DNA from: CAYMOV01 sp964392085 | GTDB lineage: Bacteria > Oederibacteriota > Muellerivitia > Muellerivitales > Muellerivitaceae | Assembly (NCBI GenBank): GCA_964392085.1 | Contig: CAYMOV010000144.1 | Location: 1 to 6,082 of the forward strand | Length of the DNA: 6,082 nucleotides | Reading direction: 5' to 3' | Part shown: one piece after another, positions 1 through 6,082 of the stretch | Layout: every line of letters begins with the position of its first letter | How positions within the stretch are numbered: position 1 is the stretch's first letter | Program-made: the position numbers and the translations under genes | The notes under the pieces: generated by a model | Seen by the model: the letters and a program-made list of their open reading frames with translations, nothing else | Database searches by the model: none | What the model was told of the DNA's origin: nothing

Positions 1-984
1 GGAGTCACCATCGGGACCGTCTCCCGCGTCCTGAACAACAAGAAGTGGGTGAGCGAGGAATGCCGTAAGAAGGTCCAAGCCACCATCAAGGAAATGCACT
101 ACAAGCCCCAGGCCCACGCCCGGCGGCTCCGCCAAAAGCACTCCAAGGTCTGGGGCATCCTGGCCCCCCACCACACCAAGCTCATCCGCAGTCCCTTCTT
201 CGCCGACATCCTGGGCGGCATCGAGGAAGCCGCCGCCGAGCACGGTTACCGCCTGTTGATCCATCCCCTGAACGAGACCGCGCGGGCCCAGTTGTCCTAC
301 CGAAGCCTCTTGGGCGACGGCTCCACCGATGGTATGTTCGTCATGAACGCCTGGTCCACCGACGTGTCCATCCGCGAATTGGCCGACGCCAACGTGCCTT
401 TCGTGCTGGTCAACGGCAAGATCACCGGCGGGGACGACTTCCCTTACGTGGGCGTGGACAACCGGGGCGGCGTCCGCAAGGCCCTGGAGCACCTGATCGA
501 GATGGGCCACGAGCGCATCGCCATGATCAACGGGCGCATGACCACCACCAACGCGCTCGAGCGCTTCCAGGCCTACCAGGAGATGCTTTCCGAGAAGAAG
601 ATCGAACTCGTGTCGGATTGGGTGGCCGAGGGCAACTACGAGGAGAACGGCGGCTACGAGGCCGCCAAGAAGGTTTTCCAAGGGGTCCGCAAGCCCAGCG
701 CCCTGCTCTGCGCCTCCGACCTGATGGCCATGGGGGCCATGCGGGCCCTGAAGGACATGGGACTGCACGTGCCCGACAACGTCTCGGTGGTCGGCTTCGA
801 CAACATGGAGGAGGCCCGGTACCACGAGCCCTCCCTGACGACCGTCTCCTTCTCGGGCCACGAGATGGGCATGCTGGCCGCCGAGAAGATGATGCAGATG
901 GTCGACGGCGAGGCCCTGGCCAAGAACGTCAGCATCCTCCAGGCCGAACTGATCGTGCGGGACTCCACCCTTACGGCGCGGTAG
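1..984 (+). CDS. LacI/GalR-family transcriptional regulator (5' partial)
   Basis: This is a DNA-binding repressor or activator of the LacI/GalR family, which responds to a small ligand, often a sugar. The reading frame is open from base 1, so the gene begins upstream. The first visible residues, GVTIGTVSRVLNN, are the recognition-helix part of the LacI helix-turn-helix, and about a dozen N-terminal residues are missing. The hinge-helix region follows at residues 34-46 of the visible part (YKPQAHARRL). From about residue 50 there is a periplasmic-binding-protein-like effector domain. It shows VDNRGG at 152-157, DLMAMGAMRAL from residue 240, VVGFDN at 263-268, a PSLTTV motif and the family's usual ending LIVRDST. 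The 327 visible residues plus the missing start give the normal length of about 340. The ligand and target genes cannot be read from the sequence. A link to the downstream dsbD gene is unlikely on functional grounds. Confidence 0.95.
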   Translation, partial: GVTIGTVSRVLNNKKWVSEECRKKVQATIKEMHYKPQAHARRLRQKHSKVWGILAPHHTKLIRSPFFADILGGIEEAAAEHGYRLLIHPLNETARAQLSYRSLLGDGSTDGMFVMNAWSTDVSIRELADANVPFVLVNGKITGGDDFPYVGVDNRGGVRKALEHLIEMGHERIAMINGRMTTTNALERFQAYQEMLSEKKIELVSDWVAEGNYEENGGYEAAKKVFQGVRKPSALLCASDLMAMGAMRALKDMGLHVPDNVSVVGFDNMEEARYHEPSLTTVSFSGHEMGMLAAEKMMQMVDGEALAKNVSILQAELIVRDSTLTAR

Positions 985-994
985 TCCCAGAAGT

Positions 995-1028
995 CCAGCC
1001 CCCTTCTCCCCTTCAGGGAGAGGGCTGG
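995..1028. repeat. REP-like GC-rich palindrome
   Basis: A long inverted repeat lies 10 bases after the LacI-family stop codon. The outer arms ccagccc (995-1001) and gggctgg (1022-1028) pair fully. The inner arms tctccc (1005-1010) and gggaga (1016-1021) pair fully around a five-base loop, and a cct bulge sits on the left side. The right arm continues as gggtgaaggg. From memory, this resembles the gggagagggctgggtgaggg type of intergenic palindrome that is scattered in many copies in some Gram-negative genomes. Only one copy is present here, so its repeat status is inferred. It may also help to end transcription of the upstream gene, but no T-run follows it. Confidence 0.6.
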
Positions 1029-1071
1029 GTGAAGGGTGCTTTAAGGTTATATTTCCTGCGGCTTATCCCTC

Positions 1072-1100
1072 TTGCCAGTCACGAACCTGCAACCTATTTT
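1072..1100 (+). promoter_or_regulatory. Candidate sigma70-type promoter of dsbD
   Basis: TTGCCA (1072-1077) matches five of six bases of the -35 consensus. It is followed by exactly 17 bases and then TATTTT (1095-1100), which matches four of six bases of the -10 consensus. Transcription would start near 1107 and give a leader of about 20 bases before the dsbD start codon, long enough to hold the ribosome site. A short inverted repeat, AACC-N6-GGTT (1091-1104), straddles the -10 element and could be an operator, though it is short enough to arise by chance. A better-looking -10 hexamer, TATGAT at 1113-1118, lacks a -35 and would leave almost no leader. Confidence 0.4.
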
Positions 1101-1127
1101 GGTTCCAAGCCGTATGATTGGGAGACC

Positions 1128-2891
1128 ATGAAACGAACCACTTGGCTGACCCTACTCCTCGCCCTTCTCGGGACCCTTCCCACCCGTCCGGCCCACGCGG
1201 CTCCACCCGTCAACAGCGCCTCGGTGGTCGAGGTCTCCGCTAAACCTTCCTATAACCCCGCGGCGCCCGGCCTCGATTTCTGGGTGGCCGTCGTGGTCAA
1301 GATCCAGGATGGGTGGCACATCAACGCCGTCCAGGGCCTTCCCGAGGGTTTCGTCCCCTTCAGCCTGAAGGATGCGAAGGGCCAAGAGGCGGTGGGCCTG
1401 CGCGCCCCCCCGGGGATTCCCAAAATCTTGGCCGGTTCCAACGAGGCGTTCCCGGTCTACGCGGGTTCCGTCACGGTCTTCGTCCCGGTCCAGGTCACGG
1501 CCGGCACCCATTCCCTCCGGTACCAACTGGAGATCCAGGCCTGCAACGACCATCTCTGCCTGGCCCCCGCCCAAGTGAAGATCGACGTTCCGATCCGGAC
1601 CCTTACCCAGGGAACGGCCCAACCCGCGAACCTGGATTGGTTCGCCTCACTCCCCTCGCTCAATGTCGCCGCTGAACCCGAGAACCTCATCGCGGGGCTC
1701 ATCCGCCAAAAGGGCTGGTGGCTGACCTTTTTGCTGATCCTCCTCGGCGGGCTTGCCCTCAACCTCACTCCCTGCGTCTATCCCATGATCCCCCTGACCG
1801 TGGCCTACTTCGGCACCCGCACAACGGACGGGCCCTGGAAGATGTTCATGCGGGCAGTTGCCTATGTCCTCGGAATCTCGGTGACCTACACCGTCCTGGG
1901 GGTGACGGCGGCCTTGACCGGACGGCTCTTCGGGAGCGCGCTCCAGTCGACCTGGGTTTTGGCGGGCATCTCCACGGTGCTGGTCGGATTGTCCCTCTCG
2001 ATGTTCGGCCTGTATGAGATCCAGGCTCCCTCCTGGCTTCTCAACAAGATCGGCGGATCCCAGGCCTCCGGCGTGTTGGGGGCGCTGGTCATGGGGCTGG
2101 TGTTCGGCGTAGTCGCGGCCCCCTGCGTGGACCCCTTCTCCATCGGCCTTTTGACCTTCGTAGCCGCCAAAGCGGACCCCTGGTTGGGCTTCGCGATGTT
2201 CTTCACCCTTTCGCTCGGCCTGGGCTTCCCTTACCTGTTGTTGGGATTCTTTTCCGGTGGGATCCAACGGCTCCCGAAGTCGGGCCTCTGGATGGTGTGG
2301 GTCAAGAAGGTCTTCGGCTTCATCCTTTTGGGGATGCCCCTGTATTTCCTTCACCCGCTTTTGCCCGAGGGGGTCCTGCGGTGGGTCCTCCCGGCGTATC
2401 TCATGGTCGTGGGCGTCCTCTTGGGGCGTGTGTTCGCCGGGAGCGGCGTCCATAGGACTTTCATGTATTTCCAGAAGTCGTTGGGGTTCCTGCTGGCCGT
2501 CGCGGGGGTCCTGGTCTTCACTTTTTGGCCGAAGCCGGCCCACCTGCCCTTCGAGCCCTACCAGGCCTCCCGCCTGGAGGCCGCCGCAAAAGCCGGCCAG
2601 CCCATCCTGTTGGATTTTTCCGCGGACTGGTGCATCCCCTGCAAGGAACTGGAGTTGAAGACCTTCACCGACCCCCAGGTCCGGAAAGAGCTGGAAAAGT
2701 GGGTGCTCCTTAAGGCCGACCTGACGAAGTTCGGGGATGAGTCGATCCTCAAGCTGAGGGACCAGTGGAAGGTGTCCGGGGTGCCGACGCTGATCTTGAT
2801 CGGTCGCGACGGCAAGGAACTGTCCGGTGGGCGGACCGTGGGATACCTCTCACCCGGGGACTTATTGATCAAGCTTCAATCAGTCCCATGA
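1128..2891 (+). CDS. dsbD: Thiol:disulfide interchange protein DsbD (protein-disulfide reductase)
   Basis: DsbD is an inner-membrane electron carrier that passes reducing equivalents from cytoplasmic thioredoxin to periplasmic partners such as DsbC or cytochrome c maturation thioredoxins. The 587-residue protein has the full three-part layout. A signal peptide spans residues 1-24 and ends AHA before an alanine. A periplasmic N-terminal (alpha) domain follows, with the redox pair C139/C144 in CNDHLC. The membrane (beta) domain has about eight hydrophobic segments between 196 and 468, with its cysteine pair at C216 (NLTPCVYP) and C333 (AAPCVDP). The C-terminal thioredoxin-like (gamma) domain, about 475-585, carries the CIPC active site at C502/C505 and a GVPT cis-proline motif near 551-554. 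This matches the cysteine plan known from E. coli DsbD, and the length is close to usual. The start was chosen because the signal peptide begins exactly there and a GGGAG lies just upstream, with a rather short spacer. The frame stays open further 5', but that extension is an out-of-frame shadow of the LacI-family gene. No partner gene lies in the window. Confidence 0.95.
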   Translation: MKRTTWLTLLLALLGTLPTRPAHAAPPVNSASVVEVSAKPSYNPAAPGLDFWVAVVVKIQDGWHINAVQGLPEGFVPFSLKDAKGQEAVGLRAPPGIPKILAGSNEAFPVYAGSVTVFVPVQVTAGTHSLRYQLEIQACNDHLCLAPAQVKIDVPIRTLTQGTAQPANLDWFASLPSLNVAAEPENLIAGLIRQKGWWLTFLLILLGGLALNLTPCVYPMIPLTVAYFGTRTTDGPWKMFMRAVAYVLGISVTYTVLGVTAALTGRLFGSALQSTWVLAGISTVLVGLSLSMFGLYEIQAPSWLLNKIGGSQASGVLGALVMGLVFGVVAAPCVDPFSIGLLTFVAAKADPWLGFAMFFTLSLGLGFPYLLLGFFSGGIQRLPKSGLWMVWVKKVFGFILLGMPLYFLHPLLPEGVLRWVLPAYLMVVGVLLGRVFAGSGVHRTFMYFQKSLGFLLAVAGVLVFTFWPKPAHLPFEPYQASRLEAAAKAGQPILLDFSADWCIPCKELELKTFTDPQVRKELEKWVLLKADLTKFGDESILKLRDQWKVSGVPTLILIGRDGKELSGGRTVGYLSPGDLLIKLQSVP

Positions 2892-2931
2892 GTTAAGGCT
2901 GATGCTTTCACGAAGCGGCTCCCCCAAAACA

Positions 2932-2965
2932 AAAGGCCACCCCTTCCGGGATGGCCTTTATTTTT
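2932..2965. terminator. Intrinsic terminator, probably bidirectional, between converging genes
   Basis: The hairpin pairs aaaggcca (2932-2939) with tggccttt (2952-2959). After one C/A mismatch it pairs ccc (2941-2943) with ggg (2948-2950), closing on a four-base TTCC loop. On the + strand a run of five T's follows at 2961-2965, ending dsbD about 40 bases after its stop. On the - strand the stem is followed by a stretch rich in T (complement of caaaacaaaa, about 2925-2934). The same hairpin can therefore end the radical SAM transcript about 30 bases after its stop. The bases between the dsbD stop and the hairpin contain nothing else I can recognise. Confidence 0.85.
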
Positions 2966-2988
2966 AACCTTTATTAACGGCTTGGGGT

Positions 2989-4632
2989 TTAGCTCGCCAC
3001 CGACTCCAAGACCGGCAAGGGCGTCGCGGCGGCCATCGGCACCGTGGGCTTGAGCATCCGGGGGTCGCCGGTCTCCTCCAGCAGGGCCAATTCCTGGTCC
3101 AAGCGGTCCAAGACGTACTTGCGGAATTCAAAGAAGTGCAGGTAGAGCGCCATCACCGACATGGCGCTCCGGAAACCTCGCGGGTTCTTGGTCAGGGCGT
3201 GGAAGAAGGTCTTCCAGTATTCCGACCGGGTTTCCTTCCGGGCCCCCAACTTGAACGAGATCTTGATGAGGGATTTCACTTCCTTGATGTGGCGGCGGAT
3301 CGGCAGGCGCACCTTGTATTGGGAGCAGTCCAGCATGTCCACCATGTGGCGCACCCGGCCGAAGTACTTGTCCGGCTGCATGGCCACGTCCACCACCCGC
3401 CGGAAATCCCTCAGGATATTCACACGGGGCCGCAGGGTCTTGAAGTTGAGTCCCGCCACGCACTGGCAGGCGGTCTCCGCGGGGGGAATCTCGAACTGTT
3501 CGTCCAACCGGCCCTCGCGCTGCAGGCGGCGGGTGAGTTGGGTGTTCGGCAGGGCGAACAAGAGCCCCACCATGTTGACCGGGATGTTGGTGGCTTCGAT
3601 GTTGTCCAGGATGGTCTGGGCCACGCCTTCCCCCTCACCGTCGAACCCCACGATGTAGCCGGCGTTCACGATCATGCCGTGCTGGATCATCTTGTGGATG
3701 CTGTCCGCGATGGACCGCCGGGTGTTCTGGAGCTTCTGGGTGGCCTGGAGCGTCGCGGTGTCCGGGTTCTCGATGCCCACGAAAACCCAGGCGAAACCCG
3801 CCTCCTTCATCATGGCCAGGAGGTCGGTGTCGTCGGCCAGGTTCATGGAGGCTTCCGTCGAGAACTCGAACGGGTACTTATGGTCCTTCAGCCATTGGAT
3901 CAAGGACGGGAGCAGGACCTTCACGGCTTTCTTGTTGCCGATGAAGTTGTCGTCCACGATGTCCACATGGCCCCGGTAGCCGAGGTCATAAAGGGCCTGG
4001 AGCTCGGAGTTAACCTGGGCCGGCGACTTGCCGCGCGGCACCCGGCCGAAAAGCTCGATGATGTCGCAGAACTCGCAGCGGAACGGGCAGCCCCGGTTCC
4101 ATTGGATGCCGATGTGCAGGTAGTTGTCGAAATGGAGCAGGTCGAAACGGGGCACCGGGCTGGTGGCCATGTCGGCCTTGCGCTCCCCGGCCTCGTACTT
4201 GGGCTTGGCCTGGCCCGCCAGGTAATCGGCGAGGAACTCGGGGAAGGTGACTTCGGCTTCCCCCAGGATCAAATGGCTCGCGCCGGCGTAGAGGTGGGGA
4301 CTGGAGGTGGCGTCCGGGCCGCCGACGATCACGGTCTTGCCGCGCTCGCGGAAACGGCGGATCAGGTCCAGGTGGTCCGGCTGTTGGGAAATCATGCCGC
4401 CCAGGAAGACCATGTCGGCCCAATCGGCGTCGTGGGGGTCGAGGTCCTCGGCGTTGAGGTCGGTCAGGCGCACTTCCCAGTCCTTGGGCAACATGGCGGC
4501 CACGGTGATGAGGCCCAACGGCGCGGCGGGGTACTTGGCCCCCACCAACTCGCAGGTGGCGCGGTAGTTCCAGAAGGACTTGGAGGTGAAGCGGGGATAG
4601 ACGAACAAACAATGGGGCTTGCGGCTGGACAT
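2989..4632 (-). CDS. B12-binding-domain radical SAM protein, HpnP-like (DUF4070 type)
   Basis: This is a 547-residue enzyme of the cobalamin-binding radical SAM superfamily (class B methyltransferase-like), presumably cytoplasmic. Residues 7-140 form a Rossmann-type B12-binding domain (FVYPRF, then DWEVRLTDLN, MVFLGGM, VIVGGPDATSS and LILGEAE). The usual DxHxxG cobalamin-ligand motif is not visible, as in many class B enzymes. The radical SAM core starts with NRGCPFRCEFCD, where C182, C186 and C189 form the CxxxCxxC site for the 4Fe-4S cluster. It continues with DIVDDNFIGN (224-233), FVGIENP (284-290) and GYIVGFDGEGEG (325-336). The C-terminal region, about 390-510, including the MQPDKYFGRV segment, resembles the DUF4070 extension found in the hopanoid C-2 methylase HpnP and its relatives. 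The domain order and the GCPFRCEFCDIIELFGR block resemble HpnP, but many uncharacterised relatives share them. No hopanoid gene is nearby, so the substrate is unassigned. The start is fixed by a strong AGGAGG site. Confidence 0.88.
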   Translation of the reverse strand: MSSRKPHCLFVYPRFTSKSFWNYRATCELVGAKYPAAPLGLITVAAMLPKDWEVRLTDLNAEDLDPHDADWADMVFLGGMISQQPDHLDLIRRFRERGKTVIVGGPDATSSPHLYAGASHLILGEAEVTFPEFLADYLAGQAKPKYEAGERKADMATSPVPRFDLLHFDNYLHIGIQWNRGCPFRCEFCDIIELFGRVPRGKSPAQVNSELQALYDLGYRGHVDIVDDNFIGNKKAVKVLLPSLIQWLKDHKYPFEFSTEASMNLADDTDLLAMMKEAGFAWVFVGIENPDTATLQATQKLQNTRRSIADSIHKMIQHGMIVNAGYIVGFDGEGEGVAQTILDNIEATNIPVNMVGLLFALPNTQLTRRLQREGRLDEQFEIPPAETACQCVAGLNFKTLRPRVNILRDFRRVVDVAMQPDKYFGRVRHMVDMLDCSQYKVRLPIRRHIKEVKSLIKISFKLGARKETRSEYWKTFFHALTKNPRGFRSAMSVMALYLHFFEFRKYVLDRLDQELALLEETGDPRMLKPTVPMAAATPLPVLESVAS

Positions 4633-4636
4633 GGAC

Positions 4637-4642
4637 CCTCCT
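4637..4642 (-). promoter_or_regulatory. Strong ribosome binding site of the radical SAM gene
   Basis: On the - strand a perfect AGGAGG lies four bases before the ATG at 4632-4630. It supports this start, which also sits directly before the first beta strand of the B12-binding fold. Confidence 0.8.
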
Positions 4643-4716
4643 GGGCCAAATGGGGGATGCAGTCCAAGAGAACCCCACCGGGGCAGGAATGCATGTTGTG
4701 TCTGTATTTGGGGACT

Positions 4717-4745
4717 AGTATGGGGAATGTCCCGTTATTTCACAA
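4717..4745 (-). promoter_or_regulatory. Weak candidate promoter of the radical SAM gene
   Basis: Read on the - strand, TTGTGA (complement of 4740-4745) lies 17 bases before CATACT (complement of 4717-4722). Each matches four of six consensus bases. The start of transcription would fall near 4710 and give a leader of roughly 75-80 bases. An inverted repeat GGGAC-N13-GTCCC (4711-4715 and 4729-4733) overlaps the -10 element and the spacer and could bind a regulator. All elements are weak enough to occur by chance. A small CCCC-GGT-GGGG hairpin (complement of 4673-4683) would lie within the leader. Confidence 0.3.
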
Positions 4746-4835
4746 GGAACAGAGGCGTTAATAGCCCCTATTGCTCAGGGATAGTGGTTTTATCATTTTG
4801 ATCTTCTATATCTGGTGGGGTGGCACCCTACGATG

Positions 4836-4856
4836 AAAAGGGGGCAGAAACCCCCC
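4836..4856 (-). terminator. Intrinsic terminator of the kelch-protein gene
   Basis: On the - strand a G5 arm and a C5 arm (complement of 4851-4855 and 4840-4844) form a short, very GC-rich stem with a six-base loop. Four T's follow immediately (complement of 4836-4839). It lies about 28 bases after the stop codon of the kelch gene in the direction of its transcription. The short T-run makes it moderate rather than strong. It suggests that the radical SAM gene downstream has its own promoter. Confidence 0.65.
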
Positions 4857-4883
4857 GTTCCATGCTTTGTCCAGTTCGTTGGG

Positions 4884-6071
4884 TCAAAGGTCGGCTGAAA
4901 AAAACCGACCGTCGGTGCCTGACAGGAACCAAAGGCGGCCCCCGAAACTGGCGGCCGTCGTGATCCCCTGGCCGGGGCCCTTCAAACCTTCCGGCGACTC
5001 ATGCCAGGCGATCCCATCCGCGGTCCACCAGGGGTTTAGGAGGGCCGTGCCGGAGGTCCTGCCGCCCACGACCCAAAGCTTGTCCTTATGGACCACCGTG
5101 GCCATGCCGGACCTGGGGTGGAAAGGCGGGTTCTCGGCCTTCTGCCAAGCGACGCCGTCGGGAGAGGTCCAAATGTCGCCTAACTCCCGGTCCATCCCAT
5201 TCAACCCGCCCAGCATCCAAAGACCCCCCGAGAACCAGACCAAGGAATGTTGGGACCGGGCCAGGAACGGCCCCTTCCCCCGCAGGCGTTTCCAATGGAC
5301 ACCGTCCGCGGTGTTCCAGACGTCCCCCTGGGGTCCCTCCGAGGTCTTGCCGCCCGAAATCCAGATTTGCTTGCCGTCGGTGGCCGCCGCCAAGTCGGTG
5401 CGGGGCTCGAAAGGGGCGTCACAGGCGTGGATCCAGGCCTTCCCGTCGGTGGAGCACCAGACGTCGTTGTGGAGTTTTCCATCCCATCCCCCGATGATCC
5501 AGAGCTTGCCATGGAACGTCACCATCGCTTGGCCCTGGCGGCCCGGGAACCCGGTCTTGGCAATCTGGTCCCACACCAGTCCGTCCGTGGACGACCAGAC
5601 GTCGGTGGGATAGGTTCGCCCATCCGCACCGCCCACCAAAAATAGGTGGTTTCCCACCACGCCTACGGTGGCTTGGGTCCGGGTGACGAAGGGTGTGGCC
5701 GCTTCCGTGCGGCAACTGCCGCAATTGCGGGCATTCCAAAGCCCGCCCACAAACAGTCCCAAGGCCGTGACGCCCACCAGGGCCCCCAAAAGGTACGCGG
5801 GGTTCCGGGGCTTATCCCCGGGGCGGATGAGCTTCCACACCTGCCCGATGGTCAAGGGTGGCAGGAGGAAAAGCGCCAATCCCCCCATCAACGCCATAGC
5901 CATCGAGAGCGGCGCCTGGGTGCAGAACAGGTTGAACCGTTCCTCCGTGAGGGGCGGCAGGTACCAGACGATGGAAAGGGCGATCGCGAATAGTAAGGTC
6001 AGGACGGGCACGAGATATTTTCGGCCCGTCAAGAAAGCCACCAGCATGACGAACAGGACTCCCCAGGCCAT
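4884..6071 (-). CDS. Membrane-anchored kelch-repeat beta-propeller protein of unknown function
   Basis: The 395-residue protein has two parts. Residues 2-112 contain four hydrophobic segments (about 2-14, 19-38, 55-72 and 92-112). Basic loops (GRK at 16-18, and K80 to R89) lie after segments 1 and 3. By the positive-inside rule these loops are cytoplasmic, so everything after residue 112 should face outward. A CGSC motif (C117, C120) follows the last segment directly. Residues 131-395 form a kelch-type propeller. Five blades have the paired glycines at 147-148, 194-195, 240-241, 288-289 and 336-337. Each also has a (S/T)xDGxxW turn, with the DG pairs at 163, 209, 256, 305 and 352. The period is thus 46-49 residues. 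A sixth blade (369-395) stops after LSGTDGRFF, so another strand may close the ring. Kelch propellers usually bind proteins or glycans, and nothing here shows a catalytic site. The start is supported by GGAGG six bases upstream. The four-segment membrane part is not a family I recognise. Confidence 0.85.
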   Translation of the reverse strand: MAWGVLFVMLVAFLTGRKYLVPVLTLLFAIALSIVWYLPPLTEERFNLFCTQAPLSMAMALMGGLALFLLPPLTIGQVWKLIRPGDKPRNPAYLLGALVGVTALGLFVGGLWNARNCGSCRTEAATPFVTRTQATVGVVGNHLFLVGGADGRTYPTDVWSSTDGLVWDQIAKTGFPGRQGQAMVTFHGKLWIIGGWDGKLHNDVWCSTDGKAWIHACDAPFEPRTDLAAATDGKQIWISGGKTSEGPQGDVWNTADGVHWKRLRGKGPFLARSQHSLVWFSGGLWMLGGLNGMDRELGDIWTSPDGVAWQKAENPPFHPRSGMATVVHKDKLWVVGGRTSGTALLNPWWTADGIAWHESPEGLKGPGQGITTAASFGGRLWFLSGTDGRFFSADL

Positions 6072-6077
6072 GACGAA

Positions 6078-6082
6078 CCTCC
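6078..6082 (-). promoter_or_regulatory. Ribosome binding site of the kelch-protein gene
   Basis: GGAGG on the - strand lies at the very edge of the window, six bases before the ATG at 6071-6069. The spacing is typical and supports a complete kelch coding sequence. The promoter must lie beyond the window. Confidence 0.7.

Larger units (their letters stand above)
4633..4883. other. Intergenic region between the radical SAM and kelch genes
   Basis: This 251-base gap between two genes on the - strand is visibly more AT-rich than the flanking coding sequence, mainly across 4690-4835. It holds the ribosome site, leader and weak promoter of the radical SAM gene and the terminator of the kelch gene. 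It also holds small inverted repeats: AATAG-CCC-CTATT at 4760-4772 and GGGT-GGC-ACCC at 4818-4828. I see no plausible small coding gene, tRNA or recognisable riboswitch. No cobalamin riboswitch signature was noticed, although the downstream gene is a predicted B12 enzyme. Confidence 0.6.

Noticed and set aside
1113..1118. TATGAT as the -10 element of the dsbD promoter
   Set aside because: No -35 hexamer lies at the right distance, and transcription would begin almost at the start codon, leaving out the ribosome site.
618..1127. An upstream extension of the dsbD frame overlapping the LacI-family gene
   Set aside because: The extra 170 codons give a low-complexity G/R-rich product in another frame of the regulator gene. 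The real start is marked by the signal peptide at 1128.
1647..2543. A 298-codon open frame on the - strand inside dsbD
   Set aside because: Its translation is a polar, Q/G/E/P-rich shadow with no domain, and the + strand gene there is unambiguous.
4423..4440. DPHDAD in the radical SAM protein as a DxHxxG cobalamin-ligand motif
   Set aside because: The final glycine is missing, and the motif falls after the second beta strand instead of in the loop after the first, so it is not the lower-ligand site.
3136..4761. A 541-codon open frame on the + strand opposite the radical SAM gene
   Set aside because: It mirrors the radical SAM gene, which has clear domains and a strong ribosome site. Long antisense frames are expected in GC-rich coding sequence. 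Its translation is rich in H, G, V and E and shows no recognisable fold.
4889..4910. Inverted repeat ggtcgg ... ccgacc with an A-run loop at the end of the kelch gene
   Set aside because: It lies inside the last codons of the kelch protein (DGRFFSAD) and has no T-run after the stem in the direction of transcription. The hairpin at 4836-4856 is the better terminator.
4867..5613. A 248-codon open frame on the + strand opposite the kelch gene
   Set aside because: It is rich in P and S with no recognisable motif. The opposite strand holds a regular kelch protein with a ribosome site.
1..6082. CRISPR array, tRNA, rRNA, insertion sequence or defence/toxin-antitoxin system
   Set aside because: I found no direct repeats with spacers, no cloverleaf or rRNA motifs, no transposase and no short paired toxin-antitoxin genes. 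The window is accounted for by four ordinary-length genes.

Overview
The window is a GC-rich bacterial chromosomal segment (about 60% GC by eye, not computed). It carries four protein genes and no RNA gene, insertion sequence, integrase or CRISPR array that I can see. A full DsbD-type transmembrane thiol reductase with a Sec-type signal peptide points to a diderm (Gram-negative-like) organism. A B12-dependent radical SAM protein and a membrane-anchored kelch propeller fit an environmental, possibly poorly studied lineage, but I cannot name a phylum from the sequence.

Layout, left to right. Positions 1-984 (+) hold the 3' part of a LacI/GalR-family regulator whose first dozen or so codons lie outside the window. 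The gap at 985-1127 holds a strong REP-like palindrome followed by a plausible sigma70-type promoter. Positions 1128-2891 (+) encode DsbD with all six expected redox cysteines. A compact hairpin at 2932-2965 probably terminates both dsbD (+) and the converging radical SAM gene. Positions 2989-4632 (-) encode a cobalamin-binding-fold radical SAM protein with an HpnP-like/DUF4070 architecture. A relatively AT-rich gap at 4633-4883 holds the promoter and leader region of that gene and the terminator of the next one. Positions 4884-6071 (-) encode a protein with four predicted membrane segments, a CGSC motif and a kelch-type propeller of five complete blades plus a shortened sixth.

The genes look like four separate transcription units rather than one pathway. 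The terminators, the converging orientation and the sizeable gaps all argue against a single operon. DsbD moves electrons from cytoplasmic thioredoxin to periplasmic thiols. The kelch protein has a CxxC motif just beyond its last membrane segment, on the predicted outer face, so it is a conceivable DsbD client, but that is speculation. I find no convincing new multi-gene system. The points most worth checking are the membrane-tethered kelch protein, the unassigned radical SAM enzyme and the REP-like palindrome.
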